Of a DNA stretch of 64,000 bases, positions 10,478 to 20,539 are shown piece after piece. The stretch spans positions 1 through 64,000 of the forward strand of contig NZ_JARYGY010000003.1 of NCBI RefSeq assembly GCF_029906345.1. Reading direction: 5' to 3'. Made by a program: the position numbers and the translations under genes. The stretch's first letter is position 1. Every line of letters begins with the position of its first letter. The notes below the pieces were generated by a model. The model worked only from the letters and a program-made list of their open reading frames with translations. It did no database searches and was not told the DNA's origin. The stretch comes from Aquimarina mycalae. GTDB lineage: Bacteria; Bacteroidota; Bacteroidia; Flavobacteriales; Flavobacteriaceae.

Positions 10478-11198
10478 ATTAATATCCGTAATTATTCCTG
10501 CTTATAATGCAGAAGATTTTATAAGCGATACTGTACATAGTATTTTACAACAACAATATGACAATATTGAAATTATCGTAGTGGATGATGGATCTAGTGA
10601 TTTAACAGCTACTATATGTAAATCACTTCCTGTTACCTTAATTCGTCAACAAAACAAAGGAGTTTCTGCCGCAAGAAATACTGGATTAGAAGCAGCTAAT
10701 GGTGACTTAATAGCGTTTTTGGATGCAGATGATCTATGGTGTGATGATAAATTAAAAAATCAAATAGCATTATTAGCACAATCACCATCCAGTTCTTTTG
10801 TTTTAGGACTTAGCACCGCAATCAATATAGACGGTATACCGATAACTGAACCACAATTTGTGCTATCGTTAGGTACAATATTGGTAATACGAGAAGTATT
10901 TACAAAAGTGGGTGGTTTTGATACCGCACTTGATTTTGGAGAAGATATCGATTGGTTTTTACGGATCATGGAAGCTGGCTATTTATGTGTTATTGACCCT
11001 AATCCCGTATTAAAGTTTCGACGTCATGAAAATAATATAACCAATGATCGTGCAAAAACAAATCAATTTTTTTTACGAGCTATTAGGCATTCATTACAAA
11101 GACGACGAGATAATAAAGAAATTACTCAAAACCCTTTAGATAATTTATTATCTCAATTAAAAGAACTAGATATTGCTAGTAATTTCTTTGCTAACTAA
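10464..11198 (+). CDS. GT2 family glycosyltransferase
   Basis: A 244-residue GT-A fold glycosyltransferase. The N-terminal SVIIPAYNAEDFISDTVHSI and IIVVDDGSSD form the nucleotide-sugar binding half, and AFLDADDLW carries the DxD metal-binding motif. GEDIDWFLRIMEAG near residue 165 fits the acceptor-side catalytic region (ED motif). There are no membrane segments. It starts 14 nt inside the kinase gene. In this operon it most likely glycosylates the operon's product or a carrier; donor and acceptor cannot be told from sequence. Confidence 0.9.
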   Translation: MSYTKLISVIIPAYNAEDFISDTVHSILQQQYDNIEIIVVDDGSSDLTATICKSLPVTLIRQQNKGVSAARNTGLEAANGDLIAFLDADDLWCDDKLKNQIALLAQSPSSSFVLGLSTAINIDGIPITEPQFVLSLGTILVIREVFTKVGGFDTALDFGEDIDWFLRIMEAGYLCVIDPNPVLKFRRHENNITNDRAKTNQFFLRAIRHSLQRRRDNKEITQNPLDNLLSQLKELDIASNFFAN

Positions 11199-11208
11199 AA
11201 CCTTATCA

Positions 11209-11916
11209 ATGGAATATAATAATAACATTTCCCTTCCTCTTGTCAGTGTAATTATACCAGCATTTAATGCCAGTAATTATATAGAGGAAACTTTGGTTAG
11301 TGTATGTAATCAAGAGTATCCTAATATAGAAATAATTGTAGTTGATGATGGATCAGAAGATGATACATCTAATATTGTAAAACAGTTTGATGCAACTTAT
11401 ATATATCAGGAAAACAAAGGACTTTCTTCAGCAATGAATACAGGGTTTACTGCCGCTAAAGGAGCATTTATAGCCTCTGTAGATGCCGATGATTTATGGT
11501 TACCTAAAAAAATATCCTTACAAATGGAATTGTTTCAGGCTGATCCAAGTTTAGATATGGTCTTTTGCCATATTGAGCAATTTCTTTGCCCAAAAATTAA
11601 AGAGTCTGAACAACGTTTTTTTATTCCAGAACAATCCAAAGTACTTCCTGGCTATACTTCTATCGCTATGTTAATTAAGAAAACTTCATTTTTTCAAGTA
11701 GGCCTATTTAATGAAGCTTATAAATTTGGAGATTTTATTGAATGGTATTCCAGAGCTAAAGATTTAAATCTAAAACAATCAGTACATACAGATATATTAG
11801 CACTAAGAAGAATTCATAAAAGCAATATGAGTTCTGATCAACCTGCCGCACAACGTAATTATATGGAAATCATTAAAGAACGTCTGGCCAGACAAAGAAA
11901 AGCCAATACCAAATGA
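11209..11916 (+). CDS. GT2 family glycosyltransferase (second copy)
   Basis: I use the ATG at 11209, 10 nt after the previous stop; the longer reading needs a TTG at 11173 inside the upstream gene. The protein (about 235 residues) is a paralogue of its neighbour: VSVIIPAFNASNYIEETLVS, IIVVDDGSEDD, then ASVDADDLW as the DxD site and a GDFIEWYSRAKD acceptor-side motif. Two adjacent GT2 enzymes suggest a disaccharide or two glycosylation sites. Its last 4 nt overlap the ABC exporter start (ATGA). Confidence 0.88.
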   Translation: MEYNNNISLPLVSVIIPAFNASNYIEETLVSVCNQEYPNIEIIVVDDGSEDDTSNIVKQFDATYIYQENKGLSSAMNTGFTAAKGAFIASVDADDLWLPKKISLQMELFQADPSLDMVFCHIEQFLCPKIKESEQRFFIPEQSKVLPGYTSIAMLIKKTSFFQVGLFNEAYKFGDFIEWYSRAKDLNLKQSVHTDILALRRIHKSNMSSDQPAAQRNYMEIIKERLARQRKANTK

Positions 11917-13568
11917 GCCAGTTGTTCTCTTTCTTTCCTTATATCCGCAATTTTTATAAAAAAGGTAGCATTATCATTCTATTGTCTATAATGATTTCTG
12001 TTATTCAGGCACTGCTACTGATACCTATTGCATACTTTATTAAAGAAACCTTTGATAACGCTATTCCCAATCAAAATACTAAACAAATTGTGTGGTATGG
12101 TTTGAGTATAATATCCTTATTCGTTGTTAGTAGTTCTATTGCTATATATATTCGTTGGAAAGTTTTGGAATTAGTAAAGAAACATATTAAAAAACTTCGC
12201 ATTCAACTAATTGATACATATTTATCACTACCAAGAAAACTGTATACACAACTTTCTCCAGAAAAGCTTCACGTACTATTAGGTATAGAAACAGAACGAC
12301 AGGATCGTATGCTTAACGCCTTGTTCGGTACATTAATACCATCAACAATTGTATCCTTAATACTTATTGCGTCTTTATTATATATCAGCCCTACTCTTTT
12401 TGTATATGCGTTTAGTGGTTTAGTACTCATTTTTTTAATGCACAAAGTATTAGCTAATAAATCAAAGCTAATTTCGAACGTTTTTCATAAAACCTTTGAT
12501 GAGTTTTATAGAGGGATTATGTTTATAAGTCATAAGACAGATTTAATTCATAATCAAGCAACTGAATCCTATGAATCCACAAAACAAAAAAGAAAAATAG
12601 AAAACGTTTTTATAAGTAGTGTGAATATGGTAAAAACTAACACCTTATTTAGATTTGCACAAGAAAATGTAATGATCATATTAGGAGTGTTCTTAATTTT
12701 TATAGGTGCTAATATGGTTACATCTAATGTACTAAGTGTTGGCGAACTACTTTCGTTTTACCTTGTTATTGGATTGTTACGATCACATATGGGAGTTTTT
12801 TCATCATCCTTACCTGATATTGTAGAAGGTAAAGAGAGCCTTAAAACACTTCATGAGTTTCTATCATCTCCTAAAGCTATATATACGGGAAAACAAAAAG
12901 TCGAAATTAAGGGAAATATACATATGAGCAATATTTATTTCTCTTATGATAATAAACAAGTTTTACAAGGAGTACAACTCCAGTTAGTTGCAGGAAAATG
13001 TATTGCCTTATATGGTAAAAATGGTTCTGGTAAAAGTACCATTATATCACTTTTGCAAGGATATTATCGACCTGATCAAGGTACTATTATTGTGGATGGA
13101 GTGTCTTATGATAATATGGACATCCAATATTTTCGTAAACAGATTGGAGTGGTTCAACAACAACCTATATTGTTTTCAGGAAGTATTTATGAAAATATTA
13201 TTTATGGGCATGCTAATACAGATCTTCAAAAAGTAAAAGAAGTGGCTAAATATGCAGGAATATCATCTTTTATAGAATCTTTACCCAATGCGTACGAAAC
13301 GCAAATTGGTGATAACGGTATTTTATTATCAGGAGGACAACAACAACGTATCGTATTAGCACGCGCTATTATCAATGAACCTGCTGTTTTGATTCTTGAT
13401 GAACCAACAAATCACCTGGATGATACCAGTATTTCATTACTTCTGGAGCAGTTGAAAAATTTATCATTTGCTCCCGCTATTTTATTAATTAGCCATCATA
13501 AACTAATACATAATATTGCAGATGAAGTATATCAATTAGAATCTGGAAAGACGGATAGAATTAAGTAG
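11913..13568 (+). CDS. ABC exporter, fused transmembrane and ATPase domains
   Basis: A 551-residue half-transporter with about six membrane helices (residues 15-300) and an ATP-binding domain from about 325. Walker A (GKNGSGKST, about 370), the signature LSGGQQQR (about 472), Walker B (AVLILDEPTNHLD, about 490) and an H-loop histidine (LLISHH) are intact. It would act as a homodimer exporting a substrate across the inner membrane. It lacks an N-terminal C39 peptidase domain, so it would not itself cleave a double-glycine leader. It is translationally coupled to the preceding glycosyltransferase gene, which suggests it exports the operon's product. Confidence 0.92.
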   Translation: MSQLFSFFPYIRNFYKKGSIIILLSIMISVIQALLLIPIAYFIKETFDNAIPNQNTKQIVWYGLSIISLFVVSSSIAIYIRWKVLELVKKHIKKLRIQLIDTYLSLPRKLYTQLSPEKLHVLLGIETERQDRMLNALFGTLIPSTIVSLILIASLLYISPTLFVYAFSGLVLIFLMHKVLANKSKLISNVFHKTFDEFYRGIMFISHKTDLIHNQATESYESTKQKRKIENVFISSVNMVKTNTLFRFAQENVMIILGVFLIFIGANMVTSNVLSVGELLSFYLVIGLLRSHMGVFSSSLPDIVEGKESLKTLHEFLSSPKAIYTGKQKVEIKGNIHMSNIYFSYDNKQVLQGVQLQLVAGKCIALYGKNGSGKSTIISLLQGYYRPDQGTIIVDGVSYDNMDIQYFRKQIGVVQQQPILFSGSIYENIIYGHANTDLQKVKEVAKYAGISSFIESLPNAYETQIGDNGILLSGGQQQRIVLARAIINEPAVLILDEPTNHLDDTSISLLLEQLKNLSFAPAILLISHHKLIHNIADEVYQLESGKTDRIK

Positions 13569-13605
13569 ATATCAAAAAAGACTATTACCTTATTAATTAT
13601 AAATA

Positions 13606-14736
13606 ATGACCATAGATACGTTAATATCCAAAGTGAAATCCTGGCCTAACAAAGATCAGACATTACTACTTAAAGCTGCATTAAGTAAGGATAAAAGCGC
13701 AATTGAAGCTTGGGAACAATGGTGTTCCAAAGTTGATTTTGAAAATACTGATAATGGTTCTTATCGCTTATATCCTTTAGTATATCGTAATCTTACAGAT
13801 ATGGGAGTTAAGTCGGATACTACCTTAGAAAGATGTAAGGGAGTCTATAGATATTATTGGGCCTATTCGCATCAGTTATTCCAAAAATCTGAAGTTATTA
13901 TTAAAGAATTGATGGATGCCGATATCCCCGTTTTAATACTTAAAGGAACTCCGTTAGCATTGAATTATTACAATAATCTAGCAACGAGACCTCTTAATGA
14001 TATAGATATTATGGTATCTCATACCCATAAAACGAAAACCATAGAAATTTTAGAACGGAATGGATTTCATGCAGTTTTTCCAATTTTGAAAGAAACCTTT
14101 TCTTGGGAACATGCCAAAGGTTTTAAAAATAAAGATGGATTTGAAATAGACCTTCATCTAAGTTTAATAGCAGAGAATCTAAATAAAGAGTATCAAAAGA
14201 CGTATTGGGATCAAGCAGAATTATTTGAATTTCAAGGCTTAAAAGTATTGACTACTTGCGCTACAGATCATCTTTTTCATACGATCATCCATGGAGTTCG
14301 ACATAATGACCTATCTCCTATTCGATGGATTGTTGATGCCAAAATGATTTTAGATAAAGGTACTATAGATTGGGAACGATTCATTACGTTGGCAAAAGAA
14401 AATAAACTTTCTGTAGCACTAGTAACCTCTTTAGTATATTTAAAAAGACATTTCATTACCACCATCCCTAAAGAAGTAATAGACAAGCTTCAGCAAATAC
14501 CGCATAGTCGTATTGAAGAAATAGAATTTATTTCGAAAAATAAAGCACTACAAGGAATTATACACAGAATACAAACGCAGTGGTTCTATTATTCCAGAGC
14601 AAGTACAAGTAATTCATATTATTTTCCGTTTAGCTTTTTGACATACCTAAAAACAAAATGGTGGCTCCCATCTATTGCGCATATTCCGTTATATATTGGT
14701 AAGGCTTTATGGAGAATAACAACTTCTAAAGATTAG
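13606..14736 (+). CDS. NTP_transf_5-type nucleotidyltransferase family protein
   Basis: A 376-residue protein with the pol-beta-like active-site pattern of the uncharacterised nucleotidyltransferase family (PF14907 type). PVLILKGTPLALNYY (about 108-122) is followed by ATRPLNDIDIMV, where D132 and D134 are the likely metal ligands. A conserved histidine-containing region follows (DHLFHTIIHG, then DAKMIL). Members recur in lasso and PqqD/HprK clusters, where they are proposed to transfer nucleotidyl groups. It is the last gene of the operon, 37 bp after the exporter, and converges on the beta-lactamase-family gene with only 7 bp between. Confidence 0.85.
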   Translation: MTIDTLISKVKSWPNKDQTLLLKAALSKDKSAIEAWEQWCSKVDFENTDNGSYRLYPLVYRNLTDMGVKSDTTLERCKGVYRYYWAYSHQLFQKSEVIIKELMDADIPVLILKGTPLALNYYNNLATRPLNDIDIMVSHTHKTKTIEILERNGFHAVFPILKETFSWEHAKGFKNKDGFEIDLHLSLIAENLNKEYQKTYWDQAELFEFQGLKVLTTCATDHLFHTIIHGVRHNDLSPIRWIVDAKMILDKGTIDWERFITLAKENKLSVALVTSLVYLKRHFITTIPKEVIDKLQQIPHSRIEEIEFISKNKALQGIIHRIQTQWFYYSRASTSNSYYFPFSFLTYLKTKWWLPSIAHIPLYIGKALWRITTSKD

Positions 14737-14743
14737 GATTAAT

Positions 14744-16396
14744 TTATCTAGCGGTTCCTTTTAACTGTGCTGTTTTTAGGTTTTGTTTATAATTTTCTAA
14801 TTGCGGATGTGAAACTCGTTCTGCAATTGCGACAGCTTTAGAATAACATTCAATGGATTTCTTATACTTTTTTAATACTAAATATGCTTCTCCTAAACTA
14901 TCCCAGGCATTAGAGGAATGTGGATATTTTGAAATACTTGTTTTGAAAAAATCTAATGAAAACTCTGGATAGTCAGAATATAAAAAATCATATCCTAAAC
15001 TATTTAGTAGATTTTCTTCAGGATTATGTTTGGTAAGAAAAGCATTTTTTAGACTATCAGCTATATTAATTTTTCCAGCTTCCAAATGAATATTAATTAC
15101 ACCTTTCATGGTTGATCTAGAAGGATGTACTGTATAACCACTATGTTTTGATAATGTATTAAAGTAATTTTGTAAAGCGACGATTCCTCCAGATTTTATA
15201 AATTTAGAATATGAATCCCTATTTGGATATCCTTTTAATCGATATTCATCTTTTAGATTATTAGCTCGTAAATATACTTGGTGGATAATTTCTTCAGCTT
15301 TTAGATTGCTTCTGTTGGCAAGATATATAATCGTAGTTTCATCATCATATAATGCAATAAATGAACTATTACCTGCTAAAGCTCCTCCATGTCCATACAA
15401 TGCAACTTTAGTATTTTTTTCAATAATATCATCCCAGTTTCTTACCCATCCATAGCAATATCCTTTTTTATTAGGAGTCCACATTATGTTGCTGAATTCT
15501 GGAGATAATAATTGATTTGATTTTACTGCTTCACTCCAAATAAACAAATCTTTAACTGTAGAATGAATACCTCCAGTAGCATATGCTGTAGATTGATCTC
15601 TAAAAGGAGCTTCTGTCGTTTTCCCTCCATGTTCTGATGACCACCACTCCCATCCATAAACCTCTTTATAACTATATCCTTTTGCCAAATGCTTCTCTAC
15701 ATATTCATTATCGGCAAATCCAGTATTCTTTAGACCTAATGGTTTAACTATGGATTCATCTAATAATTGCGCATATGTTTTTCCTGAAACTTCTTCAAGT
15801 ATTACCCCTAAAAGGTCATATCCCAAACTACTATAAGAATATGATGTTCCAGGTTTATTAATAAGTTTGGTTTGACCTATTAATTGTGCAAGTTCTTTAG
15901 GAGTATACTTAGTATTGCCAAACTCCTGTAAACTAATTCCAATTGCTTGTAGTCCATTATAATGTGGCAATCCTGAAGTATGTGAAAGTAATTGATGAAT
16001 TGTGATTTTATTTGTCAATCTTTTTGGCAAATAAGGAAGATATTGCGTTATGGTATCCTGTAATTGGATTTGCCCCTTCTCTACCAATTGCATTACCAGC
16101 ATTACTGTAAATTGTTTCGTAATTGATCCTATTCCAAATTTAGTATCAATTGTATTAGGGATACTAGCTTCTCTATTAGATTCTCCATAAGCTTTATGAA
16201 AAATAATTTCACTTTTTTTTGCAACCAATATAGTACCACTAAACGGACTTCTTATTTTAATATTTAATGTTGGGTTCTCATAACTTCTCATCAGTTCATC
16301 CAAGGTTTTCGGCTCTGAAATGAAGGTGGTTATAGTTCCCCAAGATAGTAGTACAACTAATAGTATAAAGCTAATTCTAATGATATTCTTTTTCAT
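14744..16396 (-). CDS. Serine beta-lactamase-family hydrolase with C-terminal TPR
   Basis: A 550-residue protein with an N-terminal membrane anchor or signal (about 7-26) and a class C beta-lactamase/penicillin-binding fold (about 45-370). The SxxK nucleophile motif is S91-I-T-K94, the YxN element is Y188-S-S (Asn replaced by Ser), and YGHGGALAG supplies the third H-G-G motif. Residues about 470-545 contain two TPR-like helical pairs (SNAWDSLGEAYLVLKKYKKS). Such proteins are esterases, D-aminopeptidases or peptidases more often than true beta-lactamases. It converges with the upstream operon. Confidence 0.88.
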   Translation of the reverse strand: MKKNIIRISFILLVVLLSWGTITTFISEPKTLDELMRSYENPTLNIKIRSPFSGTILVAKKSEIIFHKAYGESNREASIPNTIDTKFGIGSITKQFTVMLVMQLVEKGQIQLQDTITQYLPYLPKRLTNKITIHQLLSHTSGLPHYNGLQAIGISLQEFGNTKYTPKELAQLIGQTKLINKPGTSYSYSSLGYDLLGVILEEVSGKTYAQLLDESIVKPLGLKNTGFADNEYVEKHLAKGYSYKEVYGWEWWSSEHGGKTTEAPFRDQSTAYATGGIHSTVKDLFIWSEAVKSNQLLSPEFSNIMWTPNKKGYCYGWVRNWDDIIEKNTKVALYGHGGALAGNSSFIALYDDETTIIYLANRSNLKAEEIIHQVYLRANNLKDEYRLKGYPNRDSYSKFIKSGGIVALQNYFNTLSKHSGYTVHPSRSTMKGVINIHLEAGKINIADSLKNAFLTKHNPEENLLNSLGYDFLYSDYPEFSLDFFKTSISKYPHSSNAWDSLGEAYLVLKKYKKSIECYSKAVAIAERVSHPQLENYKQNLKTAQLKGTAR

Positions 16397-16770
16397 AAAT
16401 ATATAATTCCAATGGTTATATAGAATGATAAAAGTAATATGAAGAAAGATTTGCGGTTATGTCAAACGTACATCATTCTTACCTCATTCATAGGTCATTG
16501 ATGTTAACAACATTGAATACCAGTTAATCAACCAGTGTTTGTTTATAACTAAAAATGGCCTTATTTATTAAAAACTCATTCATTATGAACGAATTCTAAA
16601 TTATTCTTTACGGATTCTAAAGATTAATAGATAGGGTTGAATTAAAGAATATTTTTACTGCCTTATAAATTGGTTAACCAATTTTATATTTAAAATGTAC
16701 ACTTACAATATACTTCAAGTTTTATGAAATAAAATTGTAAAAATAAAAACACTAACCATATATCTTAACC
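16397..16770. other. 374-bp intergenic region upstream of the lyase-like gene
   Basis: Divergent spacer between the beta-lactamase-family gene (minus) and the large secreted-protein gene (plus). No coding frame is seen. It contains an 18-bp perfect palindrome (16667-16684) and, upstream of it, a looser related string (ACCAGTTAATCAACCAGT near 16520). Confidence 0.6.
16667..16684. promoter_or_regulatory. 18-bp perfect palindrome, probable operator
   Basis: AAATTGGTTAACCAATTT is fully self-complementary and lies 86 bp upstream of the ATG of the secreted lyase-like gene. A TGGTTAACCA core is the kind of site bound by dimeric GntR- or LacI-type regulators of polysaccharide use in Bacteroidota; the identity of the regulator is inference. 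No such regulator is encoded in the window. Confidence 0.5.
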
Positions 16771-19700
16771 ATGAAAACTTCAAATTATACCCTACTTCTA
16801 TTATTAGGAATACTTCTATTTCTTACTAATACTTCTAATGCGCAAATTCTATTATCTCATGATTTTGATAATGGTAATCTTGGTCCATTTAATGTATGTA
16901 CAACTCAAAATCCTAACTATTCCAAAGTAGTTAATGGACGATTAAAAACGTGGTGGACATCAGAAGGATATAATGGCACGAGAATGGATAAAGGTGCTGA
17001 AGCTTGCGGAGATCAATGGACAACGTATAAAGAAGGATGGTATGGTATGAATTTAGAACTAGGTGCTGATTATCCAAAAAATAAAAAAGCAGGTATTGCG
17101 CAAATATTTGGATTCATTCCTGGGTTTTGGTCTTGGGAATCCATGCTACAGATTGAAGATGGAGATTTAACAATTATTCATAGATCCAATGGCGGAAGCA
17201 GCAGTAATGTTGAAGAAGTAGTATATCCAAATTTCCCTTATGAACAGGAGGTTCCTATTGTTATTCATTTCATTTTATCCAATCAAAACAAAGGTAAATT
17301 TGAGATTTGGGTTGACGGAGTGAGCAAGTACAAGAAAACTAATATAAATTTTGGATTTGGAAATTTTGATGGTAACGATACAAAAATAGGAAACGCGAAT
17401 GAAGATTTCGGTTCTGAAAGTGCAGGCTCATTAACAGTTTTAAAGATGGGACAGTATAACTTTCAGGATTCTGAGTATGATACTAACGAAACAAGAACCG
17501 TATATTATGATGATGTTTCTTGGTATAATGGGCCTAATGGATATAATATTGTTAATCCTGGTGAAAATACTGTAGATATTTGTGACAGTCATAATGCATT
17601 TACAAGAATAGAAGCCGAAGATTTTTGTGAACAATCAGGTATACAAACAGGAACTACCAATTCTTTTGTTGGTTGGGTGAATAACGGTGATTGGGTACAA
17701 TACGAAAATGTTGATTTTGGCTCTGGAGCTAATGCAATAGAAATTTCTGCATCGAGCGGTACTTCTGGAGGAACTATAGAAATAAGACAAGGAAGCGTTT
17801 CAGGAACTTTATTGGGTACAGTAGAAGTTACCAATACAGGATCTTTTACCTCTTGGAAAACTCTGACAGCTGGCATATCACCAGTAAATGGAGAGCAGGA
17901 TATTTATTTTGTATTTACTGGCGGAAATGGATATTTATTAGATGTGGATTGGTTTAAGTTTTTAGAAGATACAATAGTAAATCCTTGTAATTCACCTTTG
18001 GCAGATGTTACACCACCTTCTGATCTAATAGACGGAATAAATTATGATTACTATGAAGGTTCTTGGAATTCTTTACCTAATTTCAGTTCACTTACACCCG
18101 TTTCAAGTGGTATAGCATCATCTATTGATCTAAATAATGCTGCAAGTGCAGACAATTTTGGGCTAAGTTTTAATGGATATATTTATATTCAAAATGAGGG
18201 TAGTTATACGTTTTATACAACTTCTGATGATGGCTCTTCACTTTGGATCGATGGAACTAAAGTAGTAGATAATGACGGGTTACATGCCGCACGAGAAGAA
18301 TCTGGAACAGTTTGCTTAGAAGCTGGATATCATAAAATAGAAGTTCAGTTTTTTGAAAAAACAGGAGGAAATGTCTTGTCTGCATCTTACGAAGGTCCAG
18401 GAATAACCAAACAAAATATTTCAAACCTGTACGGAACCTCTACAACTTCGGAGTGTTCAATTCCTTGGACAGATAACGACTTTACTATTTCTGATGAAGT
18501 GGTAAACTATAGTTCTGGAATTATTGATATTTCTTGTGCTTCTTCAAGCCTTGAAGTATCTATGGACATTGAAGGTATTGGATCTATGGAGAATGCAGAT
18601 TATTTAAATATATACTATACTATAAATGGAGGTTCACAACAGCTTATTTCTGAAAATGTAAATGCTTTTTCAGAAAAGACTGTTTCCGTTAATGATATTA
18701 CTGGCAATACTATTGAGATTATTATCAATGGTGCTACTAGTGTAGCTTCAGAAACTTATTTTATTTCGAATATTAGTATATCTGAAGGAACTAGCAACAC
18801 ACTAGATCAAACAATTTCTTTTGGCTCTTTACCAACCAAGGAGGTTGGAGATTCAGACTTTTCTCCAGGAGCAACAGCTAGTTCTGGTTTATCAGTTTCT
18901 TATACAAGTTCAAATACAAACGTAGCAACCATTGTTAATGGTAATATCCATATTGTTAGTGACGGTACTTCTACCATAACCGCTTCACAAGGTGGAAATA
19001 ACACCTATAATGCTGCTCCAAATGTAACACAGATATTAACGGTATATCCAATGGATAATACTAATACAATTACAATTCAGGAAAACACAACTGGATTCTG
19101 TTCTAATGATGGTTCGATCGACAATAATCATGTGGGACATACAGGAACAGGGTTTGCTAATACTGATAATGCATTTGGTAATGGAATAAATTGGAAAATT
19201 GATGGTACTGCTGGATCATATACAATTAGTTGGAGGTATGCCAGTTCAAGTAACAGATCGGCAAAATTAGTAGTTGATGGATCCACTATAGCAAATAATA
19301 TAAGTTTTAACAATACAGGAAATTGGACTAGTTGGGATACAGAATCAGTAACAGTAAATCTTTCTGCAGGAGTAAAAGATATACGTCTTGAGGCTACAAA
19401 CAGCTCAGGACTTGGTAATATTGATTATATGAAAGTAACTGGACCTAATGTTGCTGCATATGCTTGTACAACTATAGGAGGAGATTGTTCAGATTTTTTT
19501 GGTGGACTTTCAATCTCGCAAGCCAATCCTGGTTGTAGCAACGATAATGGCCGAATTACTATTAATTTTGAAGATTCGGATGCATATACTCAAATTCAAT
19601 TAAGTATCGATGGAGGAAACTCATACCCTATTACTGTTAATGACAACGCTGGTTCTTATAGTTTTACGGGCTTAGGTAATGCAGAATATCAAGTAGCTGC

Positions 19701-20390
19701 TAGATATGCAGGTGGAGATTGTGAATACAACGTAGCACATCTTATTTTAATAAAGGATTGTGGAGATATTCCTTTGAATCCAGGAGGAGTTTCTTGGCAT
19801 GATAGTTATGAGGCTAATGGATTTTGCTGGTGTAGTACTAATTTTGATCACAATTTAGGTAGTAAGAAAGTAATTGTAAATGGAACTCAATATAGTGTTG
19901 TTGATATTTGTGATGAATTAGAAAAACATCCATTATTTAGATCTAGAAATAATGGAGACAATATATATAATGATGTTCAATGTGGAAATGGACCTATAAA
20001 TGACTCTAGTGATGAACCATTGTGTCCAGGAAGAGTTGATATGGGTGTAGAAGGATGTCTATTAAGAGGTGTTGCTGGGATATGGAATGGCTCGCTGGTA
20101 GAGATCGTTTTAAAGGAAATAATAAATTACCTGAAGATAATATATCAAAAGGAGCTCCTTCTGTATATCCTAATCCTTTAAACAACGCTGATTTACTAAA
20201 CATAACAGTTTCTGGTTTAGGTTCAGCTCGAGTAGAGGTTTATAATTTAGCTGGTATACGAATACATTCAGAAAATATAAAAGGTGAATCCGCTGCTTTG
20301 AATTTACAACACTTGAATACTGGTGTTTATATCCTAAAAATACTGGATAATAAACAATCATATTTTAGGAAAATAAGTATTCGAAAGTAA
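16771..20390 (+). pseudogene. Frameshifted secreted polysaccharide lyase-like protein with CBM6, PA14 and T9SS tail
   Basis: Frame 1 runs 16771-20181 and encodes a signal peptide (1-24), a concanavalin-like lyase domain resembling heparin-lyase I (about 25-265), CBM6 (about 268-396), PA14 (about 418-553), a bacterial Ig-like repeat (about 676-755), a second CBM (about 765-895) and Cys-rich beta domains (about 905-1100). Coding then passes to another frame between about 20070 and 20095. There, GVAGIWNGS in frame 1 gives way to WDMEWLAGRDRFK, which leads into a T9SS sorting domain (SVYPNPLNNADLLNITV...) ending at 20390. The frame-1 end (EIINYLKIIYQKELLLYIL) is not protein-like. One indel, real or a sequencing error, explains this. 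The enzyme assignment of the first domain is tentative. Confidence 0.78.
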
Positions 20391-20440
20391 CTGTTTAAGT
20401 CATATAAAAAATAGTTCAAAGCAAATATGCTTATCATAGA

Positions 20441-20485
20441 GATGGAGGAAATTAGAAGTGATTTTTAACTTTAATTTCCTCCATC
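20441..20485 (+). terminator. Terminator after the frameshifted lyase-like gene
   Basis: A 14-bp perfect stem (GATGGAGGAAATTA at 20441-20454 with 20472-20485) with a 17-nt loop, followed by TTTAATTTTA. It sits 50 bp past the end of the repaired reading frame at 20390, not just after the frame-1 stop at 20181, which supports 20390 as the original gene end. Confidence 0.8.
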
Positions 20486-20539
20486 TTTAATTTTATCACT
20501 TCTTTTGCTCTTTTTTTAATAGTTACTACATAGCGATTT

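Noticed and set aside
8988..14736. Classification as a lasso-peptide gene cluster
   Set aside because: No asparagine-synthetase-like cyclase and no B2 protease are present, so only the tailoring part of such a cluster is matched.
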